Positions 1 through 9,036 of a stretch of 64,000 nt of DNA are shown here, one piece after another (within the stretch, counting starts at the first letter, position 1; every line of letters begins with the position of its first letter). The position numbers and the translations under genes were made by a program. This DNA is from Calliopum simillimum. Its lineage: Eukaryota; Arthropoda; Insecta; Diptera; Lauxaniidae. A model generated the notes under the pieces. The model was not told the DNA's origin. It saw only the letters and a program-made list of their open reading frames with translations, and made no database searches. The stretch spans positions 6,696,001 to 6,760,000 of the forward strand of contig OX638372.1 of assembly GCA_951812925.1 (NCBI GenBank), written 5' to 3'.

Positions 1-59
1 ACACAAAGTATTACAAAGTGATAACTGATCGTAACATTAAGTTATTAATAACATCAATA
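1..59 (-). repeat. 3' LTR of the copia-like element (partial)
   Basis: Direct repeat of 4482-4540 with a single mismatch. It is followed at 60-70 by a purine-rich run on the minus strand (reads ACAAGGGAAAG), the expected polypurine tract next to a 3' LTR. The remaining ~120 bp of this LTR are outside the window. Confidence 0.9.
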
Positions 60-96
60 CTTTCCCTTGTTGTGATATTCAGTTAACACTTGAAAG

Positions 97-552
97 TCAC
101 AAATTCTTTATTAGATATTTTAACCTTAACGGTTGTAATGGCTTCGTCATTTTATCAGCTAACTGATCTTGCGTTGAGATGCGAGTTACATCCAATTTTT
201 TTTCACAAACTTTCTCACGAACAAAAAAGTGTTTTAAAGCAATATGCTTTGTTCTTCTATGGAACTCTGGATTCTGAGCTAACCTTATTGCTGCATTGTT
301 GTCTACTTGCAATATCGGAATTTCCTTAAACCCAATTAATTCAAAATAGAGCCTCTTGAGCCAGATAATTTCTTTAGTAGCTTCGGTAGCAGCAACTATT
401 TCTGCCTCTGTTGTAGATGTTGCTACTATTGGCTGTCGTTGACTCATCCACGAAATTACAGCGCCACCATACTTAACTACGACTCCTGATGTTGATCTTC
501 CAGTCTTATTGCAACCTCCAAAATCAGCATCACTGTAGCATTCGAACTTCAA
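97..552 (-). pseudogene. copia RNase H and C-terminus, frame-shifted fragment
   Basis: A 151-codon open frame with the copia RNase H signature: YSDADFGG near the start, then STSG and STTEAE motifs with the acidic residues of the catalytic site. In intact copia elements this domain is the end of the gag-pol polyprotein and degrades the RNA template during reverse transcription. Here it overlaps the end of the pol frame (549-3632) in another frame. The pol frame runs out of register just before 552, and the residues expected between the two parts are partly missing, so a small deletion or indel separates them. It is a relic, not a separate gene. Confidence 0.9.
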
Positions 553-3500
553 ATTACTGTCAGATTTGTATGTAATGCCATAGTTTTTTGTACCAGCTTT
601 ACTCTGACAATATCTTCTTTAGTAGGATTTTCTAAAGTTCTAGACAAGTAACCAATACTAAATGCAAGGTCTGGTCTAGTACCGAGCATTAAGTACATTA
701 TTGCCCCAACTGCTTGTCGATACGGAAATTTTGAAACATCATCTACTTTCCTTGCTTCAGAACGTTCCACCACCTTGGTCATTGGAGAAGAAACAGGTCT
801 GCAATCTTGAAAGTTGAACCTTTCTAATATTTTTCTTGCATAGGCACCTTGAGAAATTTTGATTACACCGTCTTCTTTCTTTATCTCCAACCCCAAAAAA
901 TAACTTGCATCTTTTGCAACTATTTTAAATTCAGATCTTAATTCTTTAAGTAATACTTTAAGATCATTTGCATCTGTTCCTGCAACAAGTCCATCATCTA
1001 CATATTGGACCAAAATTAACTTCTTTCCATCTTTTATTCTTATGAAAAGGCACGGATCAGCTTCACTGACTTTAAATCCAATTTTTAATAAATAATTTAC
1101 CAAACGTTTATTCCAACAACGAGGCGCTTGCTTTAAGCCATACAAACTTCTTTTCAATCTGCACACTCGTTTTGTTCCATCATTGTAGCCTTCTGGTTGT
1201 TTCATAAATATTTCTTCTTCTAATTCGCCATATAAGAAAGCTGTTGAAACGTCAAATTGCGATAAGTGCATGTTCTTGCTAGCTGCTATACTCAATACTG
1301 CACGTATTGTTCCCAATTTCGCCACTGGACTAAACGTTTCTTTGTAGTCTATACCCTCTCTTTGCGTAAATCCTTTAATGACCAACCTGGCTTTAAACTT
1401 ATCCACTGTTCCATTAGGATTCATCTTCACTCGAAACACCCACTTTGACGATAAAGGTTTTGCACCTTTTGGTAGTTCTGCCATCTCCCATGTTGTATTT
1501 TCTCTAAGTGAATTAATCTCGGAATTCATGGCCACCTTCCACTGCTTACACTGTTTACTATTAATCGCTTCCGTAAACGTCATAGGAGTTTCAATTTTAT
1601 TTATAAAATCTTGTAATTCCATGACAAAGTCATCATACTTGGAATTTGATAGCAATGTACGATCTCTTAATCGTTTTACTAATGGCATTTCAAAGTCGTT
1701 TTCGTCATCTATACCACTCTTATTTGATTGAAATCCATAAAAATCACTAGCATCAGAAAATTCATCTTGTGTACAGTCTTCAAACGGTTCATCTTCTACG
1801 GTATCTTGCGTGTAATTTTCAATAATTGGTTGATTAGTATCATCTACGGCATCTTTACTATTAAATTGTTGTTCTTCTCTAAATTGTTGTTCTTCATCAC
1901 GTACAGTACAGTCACCTTCTGTGTAACTTCGTTTAAAATCTTCAAACTTTAGCTTAACTTCGTCTAAGTTGTTGTCATCATCGCAAGTAGTGTTGTTGTC
2001 TTCACCACTAATATTGTTATTGTTTTCATCATTTGTATTCTTAGCCACACACGACTTTGGTTTCTCAACAAATTTTACATCACGAGACAAAATAACTTTA
2101 CATGTTTGTTTGATGTAAACTCGATATCGTCCATCATTATCATACCCAATAAGATAACCTTTTGTAGCTTTGGCATCCATCTTCTTCCTCTTTTGGCTAG
2201 GTATATGGACATAGCATTCACTGGCTATTATTCTTAAATGATGTATTCTAGGCTTCTTTCCCATCCATAATTCAAAAGGAGATTTATCTTCTACTGATGA
2301 CTTTCCAGTTCTGTTTAGTATGTATATAGCTGTTCTTACTAATTCAGCCCATATCGCATCTGGAAACTTTGCATCATTTGAGTACTTGAATGTACGAGCC
2401 ATCTCAACAACTGTACGATTTTCTCTTTCACTACCTCCATTCTGTTGTGGGGTGTATGGTGCTGTTAACCTCTGTGTAACACCATACTTCTTTAAAATAA
2501 TCTTAACTTCATGGTTGTCAAACTCTCCACCGTTGTCGCTTAACAATTCTTTAATGGGATAACCATGAGTTTTCGCTGTCATCAAAACTTCTTCTAAGCA
2601 TCCTTTGACATCTGATTTTTGTTTTATAACAAACCCAAAACGGTACTTGGTATAGGCATCTTTGAATATTAACAGGTACTTCATCTTACCAAATGATTCA
2701 CAAAATGGACCACAAACATCTGTTGTCATGAGCTCACCTGGACTTTTGGCTTTCACTCTATGACCAAACGGCAATCGATGGGCTTTTCCATAGATACACG
2801 GCTCACAAACGGTTCTCTCATCTTTTGTTGTTATACCCATTTCATTCTTTAGCATCTTCTTAATATGTCGCTTGTCTTGGTGACCCCAACGTTCATGATA
2901 AAGTTGCAGTAAATCGGAATCTTGAACTGCATTCACCTGTTCCTTACCCTCTTGTGCTATAGGCCTAATATTAGCTTTATATAAGGATCCACATACTGAC
3001 CTTGATCCACATATAAGTTCTTCACCATTAACAATCAATTTACAATTAGTAGTTGTTGATACAAATTTACTATTGCGTTGCTTATCCTGAGCAGCAAGCA
3101 CTGAGAACAAATTCCTTGATATGTCAGGTACATACCAGACATCTGTTAAACATAACACCTTGGTTTTATTTCGGCATTTGGATTCTATTTCTATTGTTCC
3201 TTTACCAATAGCTTGTAGAACTTCCTTACCAGCTGCTTTAATAAAATTCGGATTTGAAAATGGCTCAAAATCCTTAAAAATTTCTTTGTTGTTTGTAACA
3301 TGACGTGTTGCTCCGTTATCGATCCACCATCCTGCGGCATCGGCATCTTGCACCGCATTGACTTCTTCACACAATATTGTTAAACAATTTTGAGACACAG
3401 CTTTTGCCTCATTCACTTCTTTTGGTTTAGGCTTACCATCAGCTACCCACTTATGGCAATCACGTACCCAATGTCCTTTCTTATTGCAGTAATTACAAAC

Positions 3501-3632
3501 GTCTGATCTTTTAATTTGTTTACCATTTGAATTATTTGCAAATGTCACCTTCTTGTTCTTTAAACTTCTTGATACAAGAGCTTCTTCTTCGATTTTATTA
3601 TTATCTGAACTTGTACAATTTCTTTCATACAT
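549..3632 (-). pseudogene. copia gag zinc knuckle, protease, integrase and reverse transcriptase frame
   Basis: A long open frame of 1,027 codons. In order: a CCHC zinc knuckle (CNYCNKKGHWVRDCH, residues ~46-60) that packages RNA; an aspartic protease motif (WWIDNGATRH, ~102-111); a gag-pre-integrase HH region (LYHERWGH, ~244-251); an integrase core with TDVCGPF, LLSDNGGEF and the PYTPQQNG..E triad; and a copia reverse transcriptase with FDVSTAFLYGE, SLYGLKQAPR and the catalytic YVDD. Length is close to the family norm minus gag and RNase H. The protease has DNGA where most copia elements have DSGA or DTGA, which would be expected to harm cleavage. The frame lacks a gag N-terminus and loses register before RNase H, so the element is dead. 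Confidence 0.92.
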
Positions 3633-3855
3633 ACATTATTGTGCTGACATCTCTTCAAAGGTTTTCTCCTCGTTCTTCGTTAGTAACATCCAGCTTGACT
3701 TAAGTTTCAAAATGAATCGGTAAAATTTGTAGTATCTTACATACTAACAACACATCAGGCAATTGATCTTCATTCCTTGCTTTCAACCCATTATTTAGTT
3801 CAATCCATAAACTTTTGAGTTTAGCAATATGTAATAAAACGTCTTGACTTGAATT

Positions 3856-4233
3856 TCATGTGAATGAGAAAAAATCAATACATATTTTAAACAACTGATC
3901 CTTGGATCTTGCTTCGAATTGAATTTTTAATGATTCCCAAGCATCTTCGGCTGTTTCTTTATCCATAATTTTTTGATAAACGTCGTCACTTACAGCGCTT
4001 GTAATCATAGATTTAGCGTAACTGTTCGCTTTTCTATGTAAATCTGTTTTTTCTTTATAGGATTTCTTCTCATCAGCAGTTGCATTAGCTGCTGGCAGTA
4101 AAGGTTTTCTTAATTTCCCTTCTATGACATCCATTGCTCCTTCATGGTAATCCAAAAGATCACGCATTTTCCGCTTCCACACTGGATAATCCGATTCATT
4201 TCTTAATGGCTTTATATGCTTTGAAAAGTCCAT
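3856..4233 (-). pseudogene. copia gag N-terminal part
   Basis: 125 codons starting from ATG at 4233, in the position expected for gag downstream of the primer site. The protein has the copia/UBN2-type gag pattern (WKRKMRDLL early, then AEDAWESLKIQFEA near residues 98-111), which forms the virus-like particle shell. The frame ends after a short unrelated tail (DFFSFT). About 220 bp of degenerate gag sequence (3633-3855) separates it from the zinc knuckle in the pol frame, so gag is interrupted by a frameshift or stop. Confidence 0.85.
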
Positions 4234-4342
4234 TTCTTGAATTTAGCTTGATTTTGAAATTTCTTGAAAAAATTTTCTTATTTTTGAAGTCTCTGACCGA
4301 TTTTTCTTCCTTTGAAAAAATTTATTTTAATTTTTAGAGCTT

Positions 4343-4357
4343 CCTGGGCCCATAACC
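4343..4357 (-). other. primer binding site of the copia-like element
   Basis: On the minus strand this reads GGTTATGGGCCCAGG and sits directly against the LTR. From memory, Drosophila copia uses essentially this sequence, complementary to an internal part of initiator methionine tRNA. A match of this length in the right place supports both the family and the LTR boundary. Confidence 0.8.
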
Positions 4358-4540
4358 TATTGTAGTTGAATGTTTATTTACGAAAGAATAATATAAACTA
4401 CAGTATTGAAAAACAAAATACAAAAAGAAAACTACATTTCATATTAAATATTTCAATACAGTGTCCCAGTAAAGTATACAAACACAAAGTATTACAAAGT
4501 GATAACTGATCATAACATTAAGTTATTAATAACATCAATA
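4358..4540 (-). repeat. 5' LTR of the copia-like element, about 183 bp
   Basis: Bounded by the primer site on the left and unique sequence on the right. The ends read TATTG and CAATA, a 5-bp inverted repeat. If the usual TG..CA ends apply instead, the LTR is 4361-4537. One further shared base (C at 60 and 4541) makes the outer limit uncertain by a few bases. Confidence 0.85.
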
Positions 4541-4789
4541 CGAAATGGGTTTTGACCATTTACTAAAATTTTTTTACTGAAATCTTTTTTTCTAAATTAA
4601 AGATAAGAGTCTTTGATAAAAATAATAACACTCAGGTTTCGGCATATTGATTTTGTTCCAGTCATAAAATTAAAATGTTCTCTTCAAGCTCCCATTAAGC
4701 TTTAGAAAAAACCAAAATCATTCAACTATCCATTTTTGTGTAAAAACAAATCATATTTGCAAATTTCCGCACGATGTGCACTCGTTGAA
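4541..4789. other. AT-rich spacer, no gene seen
   Basis: No open frame with coding character. Flanks the right end of the copia element and the left part of the Harbinger remnant. Confidence 0.6.
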
Positions 4790-5126
4790 ATCTTTTCTTC
4801 ACTGACACGTGGTTCACACACACGATTAGACTGTCGGGCGATAGTTATATTCTCGCTGGCGGCATATGAGAGCGGACACACGTGCGATTTGCTATCGGGC
4901 GATTAAAAAATCTCATTCTCAGGCAGATTGAGAAACGATCGTAATCCGACTAAAAAATCGTCTAACGGTCAATTCTCCATTGCTACATATACAAGCGCCC
5001 ACACGGCAGACTAAACTATCGGTTTTTCTCATAACTCAACGAACGTCAAAGATTAAAGAACGTCAACATATATTAGAGCCGCCTTTAGCATTAAGTATAA
5101 AAGTTACAGAAAAAAAACCTGCTGAT

Positions 5127-5336
5127 ATGGCGCTTTCGGAGCTGATGGAGATCTTAATTGACGAAGTAGAAAAGCGGCCAGCAATATACAACAAACATTT
5201 AAGGGAGCATTCCGACCATAACTTCAAAAAGAAATTATGGTACCAAATATGTGAAGTCGTTGTTGTTGGCTGGGCAGAAATGAATTCTGTGGAAAAAGTT
5301 AAAGCAGTTAGATTTTTTTTTTTAAGTTTACTTTAG
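5127..5336 (+). pseudogene. MADF-domain protein fragment of Harbinger element
   Basis: The frame beginning at ATG 5127 encodes a truncated MADF domain: LIDEVEKRPAIYNKHL, then KKKLWYQICEVV. The spacing of the EVEKRPAIY and LWYQIC blocks matches MADF, a Myb/SANT-like DNA-binding fold. PIF/Harbinger elements usually carry such a second protein, which brings the transposase to the ends of the element. An open frame continues upstream to 4980, but only the part after ATG 5127 resembles the domain. The domain breaks at about residue 63, where a T-run gives RFFFLSLL and a stop, so the C-terminal half is lost. It could alternatively be a degraded host MADF gene; the nearby transposase makes the transposon reading likelier. 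Confidence 0.6.
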
Positions 5337-5409
5337 TGGTTCTTATATAATTCTTGCTAAACATTACATTAGGACCCAATTTGGTTTAAACCAAACTTTT
5401 CTTTTGATC

Positions 5410-5760
5410 TAGTCTTGGACTCCAAGACTTGGAGTCATCAAAAGATCAGGATATAACTATTATGAAAACCGGTATAAGTTCTGAACCTCTTGATGGATTT
5501 TAATAATATTGGTGTCATTTGAAAGATAACTGGTTACAAAGTTGGTGTACAAAAGTCCTCAACCCAAATCATGAGTTTCGAGATACAGCGAATTTTATAA
5601 AATTTTGATTAGTATTTTAATAAGATCCCAATAAATGTCTTTTTAACCCATAGTTTCAGTAACGAATTATAGAATCCTAATCTATTTCCTTTCATTTGAC
5701 ATGTAATATACTGCCATCACGGGGAATTTGTTTTAAAATACAAACAGGAAACTTTGAAAA
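5410..5760. repeat. dispersed repeat related to the palindrome arms in Psf1 intron 2
   Basis: Shares ordered blocks with 9930-10230: a GATC.GGATAT block, AAAACCGGTATAAGTT, GGATTTTAA.AATATTGGTGTCAT and CTATTTCCTTTCATTTGA. This is one arm without its partner. Confidence 0.65.
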
Positions 5761-5764
5761 GAAA

Positions 5765-6050
5765 AGAATAAAGACTAGTAAGGGTGTAACCTTTGGCCTG
5801 ACCAAACGTTAAATACCCTACACTGCAGTATTTTGAAACTTTTGCTTATATGGGAGGTGCTACGCCCTCTTGTCCGAGTTTACCCAGTTTTTGGTCAAAA
5901 ATCCCTTAAGTTTGGCTAAACCGAACTTGCTCCGAGATGTCCGCTTGCGGGATCTACCGAAGGCTATACTTCCTTAGCCAGACCTCGCCGATACTTGTTT
6001 TGTTGTTAATCTAATTCACTTTAAAAGCCCTTTTATGGGGTAAAAAATAA
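5765..6050. repeat. copy of the TTGGCCTG..TACCCTAC dispersed repeat
   Basis: Begins AGTAAGGGTGTAA, then TTTGGCCTGACCAAA, TAAATACCCTAC and GGGAGGTGCTACGCCCTC. The same order occurs at 59,287-59,400, and its first part at 25,820-25,870. Likely a nonautonomous element nested in the Harbinger remnant. Confidence 0.7.
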
Positions 6051-6059
6051 AAAAAATTC

Positions 6060-6555
6060 CGAATATATCCGTAAAGGAAACATTCTCCAGTGGGCTGCGT
6101 CAAGCACCTCAACATAAAACACGCCAAATTTCTGAAACTATTTCAACGCACACCGGGAAATGCTAGTGTTTTTACAAAAGCTATACCTGGGTCTTCCATT
6201 ACCTTAGTGTAACGCTCAGTCGTTCTTCCACTGGGACTGCAAGCCGCATAATGGTGTCTTGTTTTTCTATCCATGGTTTAATGAAATGTGCAAGCTCGTT
6301 GAAACTTGGCACAGTCATCCTGTAAAAGCGAAAAAATTGCTCTGGGTATTCAAGTTGCTTCCTGTGATGTGTATAAAATTTTCCTTTTAGAAGTCTATCG
6401 CTGTAAATTGGATGTACCCAAAATGCGCGCAATTTTTTTATTTTCTTTAATCTTCTTGTGACGATTGCCGCTGCGCACAATACAACCTTTCTCTTCAACA
6501 TTTTATACAATCTGCGAGCAATCGCCCGACTAAAAATCCACACAAAATTTGACAC
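6060..6555 (-). pseudogene. HARBI1-like transposase, N-terminal fragment
   Basis: The open frame 6199-6555 (118 codons) contains FWVHPIYSDRLLKG, then LEYPEQFFRFYRMTVPSFNEL and a PVEERLSVTLR segment. This is the N-terminal region that precedes the DDE nuclease domain in PIF/Harbinger transposases and in the domesticated HARBI1 nuclease. The expected continuation after VTLR is lost at a stop at 6199; weakly similar sequence may continue to about 6060, where a different repeat begins. The DDE catalytic domain is absent. The start is uncertain because the first residues (SNFVWIFSRAIARRLYK) do not help decide it. Confidence 0.75.
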
Positions 6556-6650
6556 AAACTCAAACCCGATTCAGACTATTTAGTTTCCCGACAATTTAGT
6601 TTGTCAAGTGAACTGGCTCTAAGTGTACTGAAAATTTTTCATTGCATTTA

Positions 6651-6805
6651 CAGTCAACCTACCCATCAATAATCATCAATACAGCAGAAAGTCAAACTGA
6701 TTGTCAGTACAGATTGATGATCATCTATTCATCAATCTGAATAAATTTTCAGATTGATGAAAAAAAAAGTGAACTTGGCATCACTGAATATTGATGGCTA
6801 GACTG
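6651..6805. mobile_element. small inverted-repeat element (MITE), 155 bp
   Basis: Left end CAGTCAACCTACCCATCAATA, with imperfect inverse at the right (TATTGATGGCTAGACTG). The interior repeats GATTGATGA several times. Target duplication not clear. Confidence 0.55.
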
Positions 6806-8340
6806 ATAATGTAAAAAGCATTTTTTTTCAATGTAGACAAGAAAATTATAACCTTAAAAAAAGAAAAATTATATTTTAATCAAGAACAACTAAATTATCC
6901 TGACCTGGCATTATAATCCTACGTTATTCAGCCAATTAATATCCAAAGAAAAGGAGTTTCGGATGGAGATAGCTCAGCAGCAAGTTCGTATCTACGATGG
7001 ATTCAGTGATAGGCCTGGATAAAGTGCTAATTGTAATATTAGAGTTTGAATGTAAATAAACAGTAAAATAAACAATTGTGCCGATTAAAAATTTACATTT
7101 GTAATTTAAATAAACCATTTTATAAAAATGTAATTTATTTCACGACTACAAAAAAATTTAAAGGGGAGTGGAAAAATTACTTTTTGTTCGAAAACCGGCG
7201 AAAAACTCGGTTTTTCTTAGGCATTGTTTTTCTTTGAACCGCCAAATTCAACTGGAGAGTATAGTTCAGCGCTCCCGGAATAAAAAAAAAGCCGGTGCCC
7301 ATAATTTTAAAAATTGGTGCCCAAAGGTGCCCGTTTCGAGCAAAACAATTTGTTTTTTTAGTAAATTTTTGGCTTATGAGTAGTTTACTTTAAAGCAAAT
7401 CGTTCCTTTTCATAAAATTTAAAATTGGATTAGTAGAACTAAAGTTACAGCTTTTCAAAAAAAAAAAAAATTTACTTCAAAATTCAATGTCCTATACCTC
7501 CGCCACTTTTGAAAAGTTTTAAAAACATTTTATTGTGAATTTATAAAACTATAGCTTAACCCAAATTATAGCCAGTTTTGTTTTTGTTCAAATTTCATGA
7601 AGCTACCTAGACGTGACCTCAGCCCTTCTAACAAAAAACTGATATTTCAAGAGGCTGTACAGAGGAAATTTTTTTCAGGCTTCCTTATAACACAAGACAG
7701 TAGACCTATCCTGGCATGAGGAATTTGCAAGAAAACTAATACTAATGTAAAATTTCATGACTTCCAACATTTTAACATTTGCCAATTCAAATATTTGGAA
7801 ATAAATTAAACAGAGAACAATGCTCTCTCCCAGGCTCTGAGGATTTAGTTTTTGTAGCTGGACAAAAATTGAGTGCCCAAATAAGATTTTGAAAGTGCCC
7901 GTTTCGGAAGCGCTGGTATAGTTCATAGCTTTACATACGATTCCCAAAAAAAATCTAAAAGACAAAAATTAGAAATGTTACCTTTTGCACTACTCCTCAC
8001 ATATTCTTTGGACTATTCGTAGCATTTTATGCCACATACACTTTTTTAGTAAGATGCCTTGCTTTTGAGTAAAAAATCGTTTTCCGTAGTTGCAAAATGC
8101 AAAAAATCGATTTTTGGAAGCGAATATTACTATTCTATAAATAAAATAAATTTTGATTTTTATAACGCCAATATTTTTTGCCAAAATGGGCCTTCAGTAG
8201 AATCAAAAACGCTCCATAGCTTTCTTCGGAACGAAAATAAATGATGCATATATCGTTTTCAAGAGTTCTTACTTTTGAGAATGAAAAATTCTTTTAATGT
8301 TGTTTTGTCTTCTGAACTTGAGCTAGATATACATTGAGGG
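6806..8340. other. AT-rich non-coding stretch with repeat fragments
   Basis: No gene recognised. 6986-7020 is the right end of the 17,425 MITE family (CGTATCTACGATGGATTC, then TGATAGGCCTGG). A GTGCCCGTTTCG phrase occurs near 7327 and again near 7900 in direct orientation, with CAGCGCT/AGCGCT beside it, so 7.2-7.9 kb may be one old diverged element. Confidence 0.5.
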
Positions 8341-8467
8341 GATTCCTGAAAATATGTAAAAGCCTCGAAAGCCTCCTAAACTCGTAAAAGTTGTCAAAAC
8401 CAATACAAAATTTGACAGATTTACGAGTTTACGATGTTTTCGAGGGTTTTACACGTTTTCAGGAATC
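8341..8467. mobile_element. 127-bp hairpin repeat
   Basis: GATTCCTGAAAA at the left mirrors TTTTCAGGAATC at the right. The arms continue through a CCTCGAAA/TTTCGAGG pair and an ACTCGTAAA/TTTACGAGT pair, so nearly the whole sequence folds on itself. Looks like a mini-MITE. Confidence 0.7.
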
Positions 8468-8523
8468 GCCTATTTGTAATATTTTTTTATATGCAACCAA
8501 ACAATAATTCACCGATTTCGAAT

Positions 8524-8985
8524 GTGAAATCGGTTTTGTTATATGGGTGCGAAACATGGCTTGTTACTGAACAACTAACAAACAAGCTGCAAGTATTCGT
8601 CAACAAATGCTTAAGGCGTATATTAAAGGTTTGGTGGCCTCGCACTATATCAAATGCCGAGCTACATCAAAAATGCAAACAGAAGGCTATAGCAAACGAG
8701 ATCAAGCTGCGCAAATGGGGATGGATTGGTCACACTCTCCGGAAACCACACAGCGAAGTTTGTCGCCAGGCCCTTGAGTGGAATCCACAAGGCAGTAGAG
8801 GACGTGGTAGACCCAAAACCAACTGGAAAAGGTCGTTGGAAAAGGAAATCCAAGAATCGGGAAAATCGTGGCAAGAGATCAAAGTCATCGCAAGGGATCG
8901 TGACAAATGGAGAGATTTCATATTGGCCCTATGCTCCTCCTAGGAGTTAAAGGAGAATACATACATACATACAAACAATAATTTC
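8524..8985 (+). mobile_element. 3' end of a non-LTR retrotransposon (LINE)
   Basis: The open frame at about 8530-8943 encodes the region after the reverse transcriptase domain: VLLYGCETW, then LRKWGWIGHTLRK, GRGRPKTNWKR and a WQEIKVIARDRDKWR end. This layout is common in the C-terminus of insect LINE reverse transcriptases. After the stop comes a CTCCTAGGAGTTAAAGGAGAATACATAC tail ending in a short ATAC repeat, typical of a LINE 3' end. The catalytic domain is missing, so it is a 5'-truncated copy. At least three other copies of this end are in the window (about 20,137, 52,370 and 54,232). Confidence 0.85.
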
Positions 8986-9030
8986 ACAATAAAAGATCAC
9001 ATCGTTTTATCTTAAAAACCAATAACAGTT

Positions 9031-9036
9031 TTTATT
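9031..9036 (-). terminator. Psf1 poly(A) signal
   Basis: AATAAA on the minus strand; its first base is the last base of the TAA stop codon (9036-9038). This implies a 3' UTR of only some tens of bases, stopping near the opposite-facing LINE tail at ~8985. Confidence 0.6.

Larger units (their letters stand above)
1..4540 (-). mobile_element. copia-like LTR retrotransposon, defective, left LTR cut by window edge
   Basis: A Ty1/copia-type retrotransposon read on the minus strand. Order along the element: right LTR (4358-4540), tRNA-type primer site (4343-4357), gag (3856-4233), protease-integrase-reverse transcriptase (549-3632), RNase H (97-552), purine tract (about 60-70) and the start of the left LTR (1-59). 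The copia order (integrase before reverse transcriptase) is visible in the protein motifs. The 60 bases at 1-60 match 4482-4541 with one difference (base 31 versus 4512), so insertion is fairly recent. The reading frame is nevertheless broken at least twice: between gag and pol, and just before RNase H. This copy is therefore not autonomous. The outer target-site copy lies left of the window and cannot be checked. Confidence 0.95.
4790..6600. mobile_element. PIF/Harbinger-type DNA transposon remnant
   Basis: Two convergent gene fragments typical of this superfamily lie here: a MADF-domain protein on plus (5127-5336) and a HARBI1-like transposase N-terminus on minus (about 6060-6555). A TCGGGCGAT motif occurs near 4834 and 4893 and inverted near 6521, in subterminal positions where transposase sites are expected. 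The interior, 5.4-6.05 kb, is occupied by unrelated dispersed repeats. I could not define terminal inverted repeats or a TWA target duplication, so the limits are approximate. Confidence 0.6.

Noticed and set aside
8662..8950. Overlapping open frames on both strands inside the LINE 3' end
   Set aside because: Shadows of the reverse transcriptase C-terminal frame; no independent motifs.
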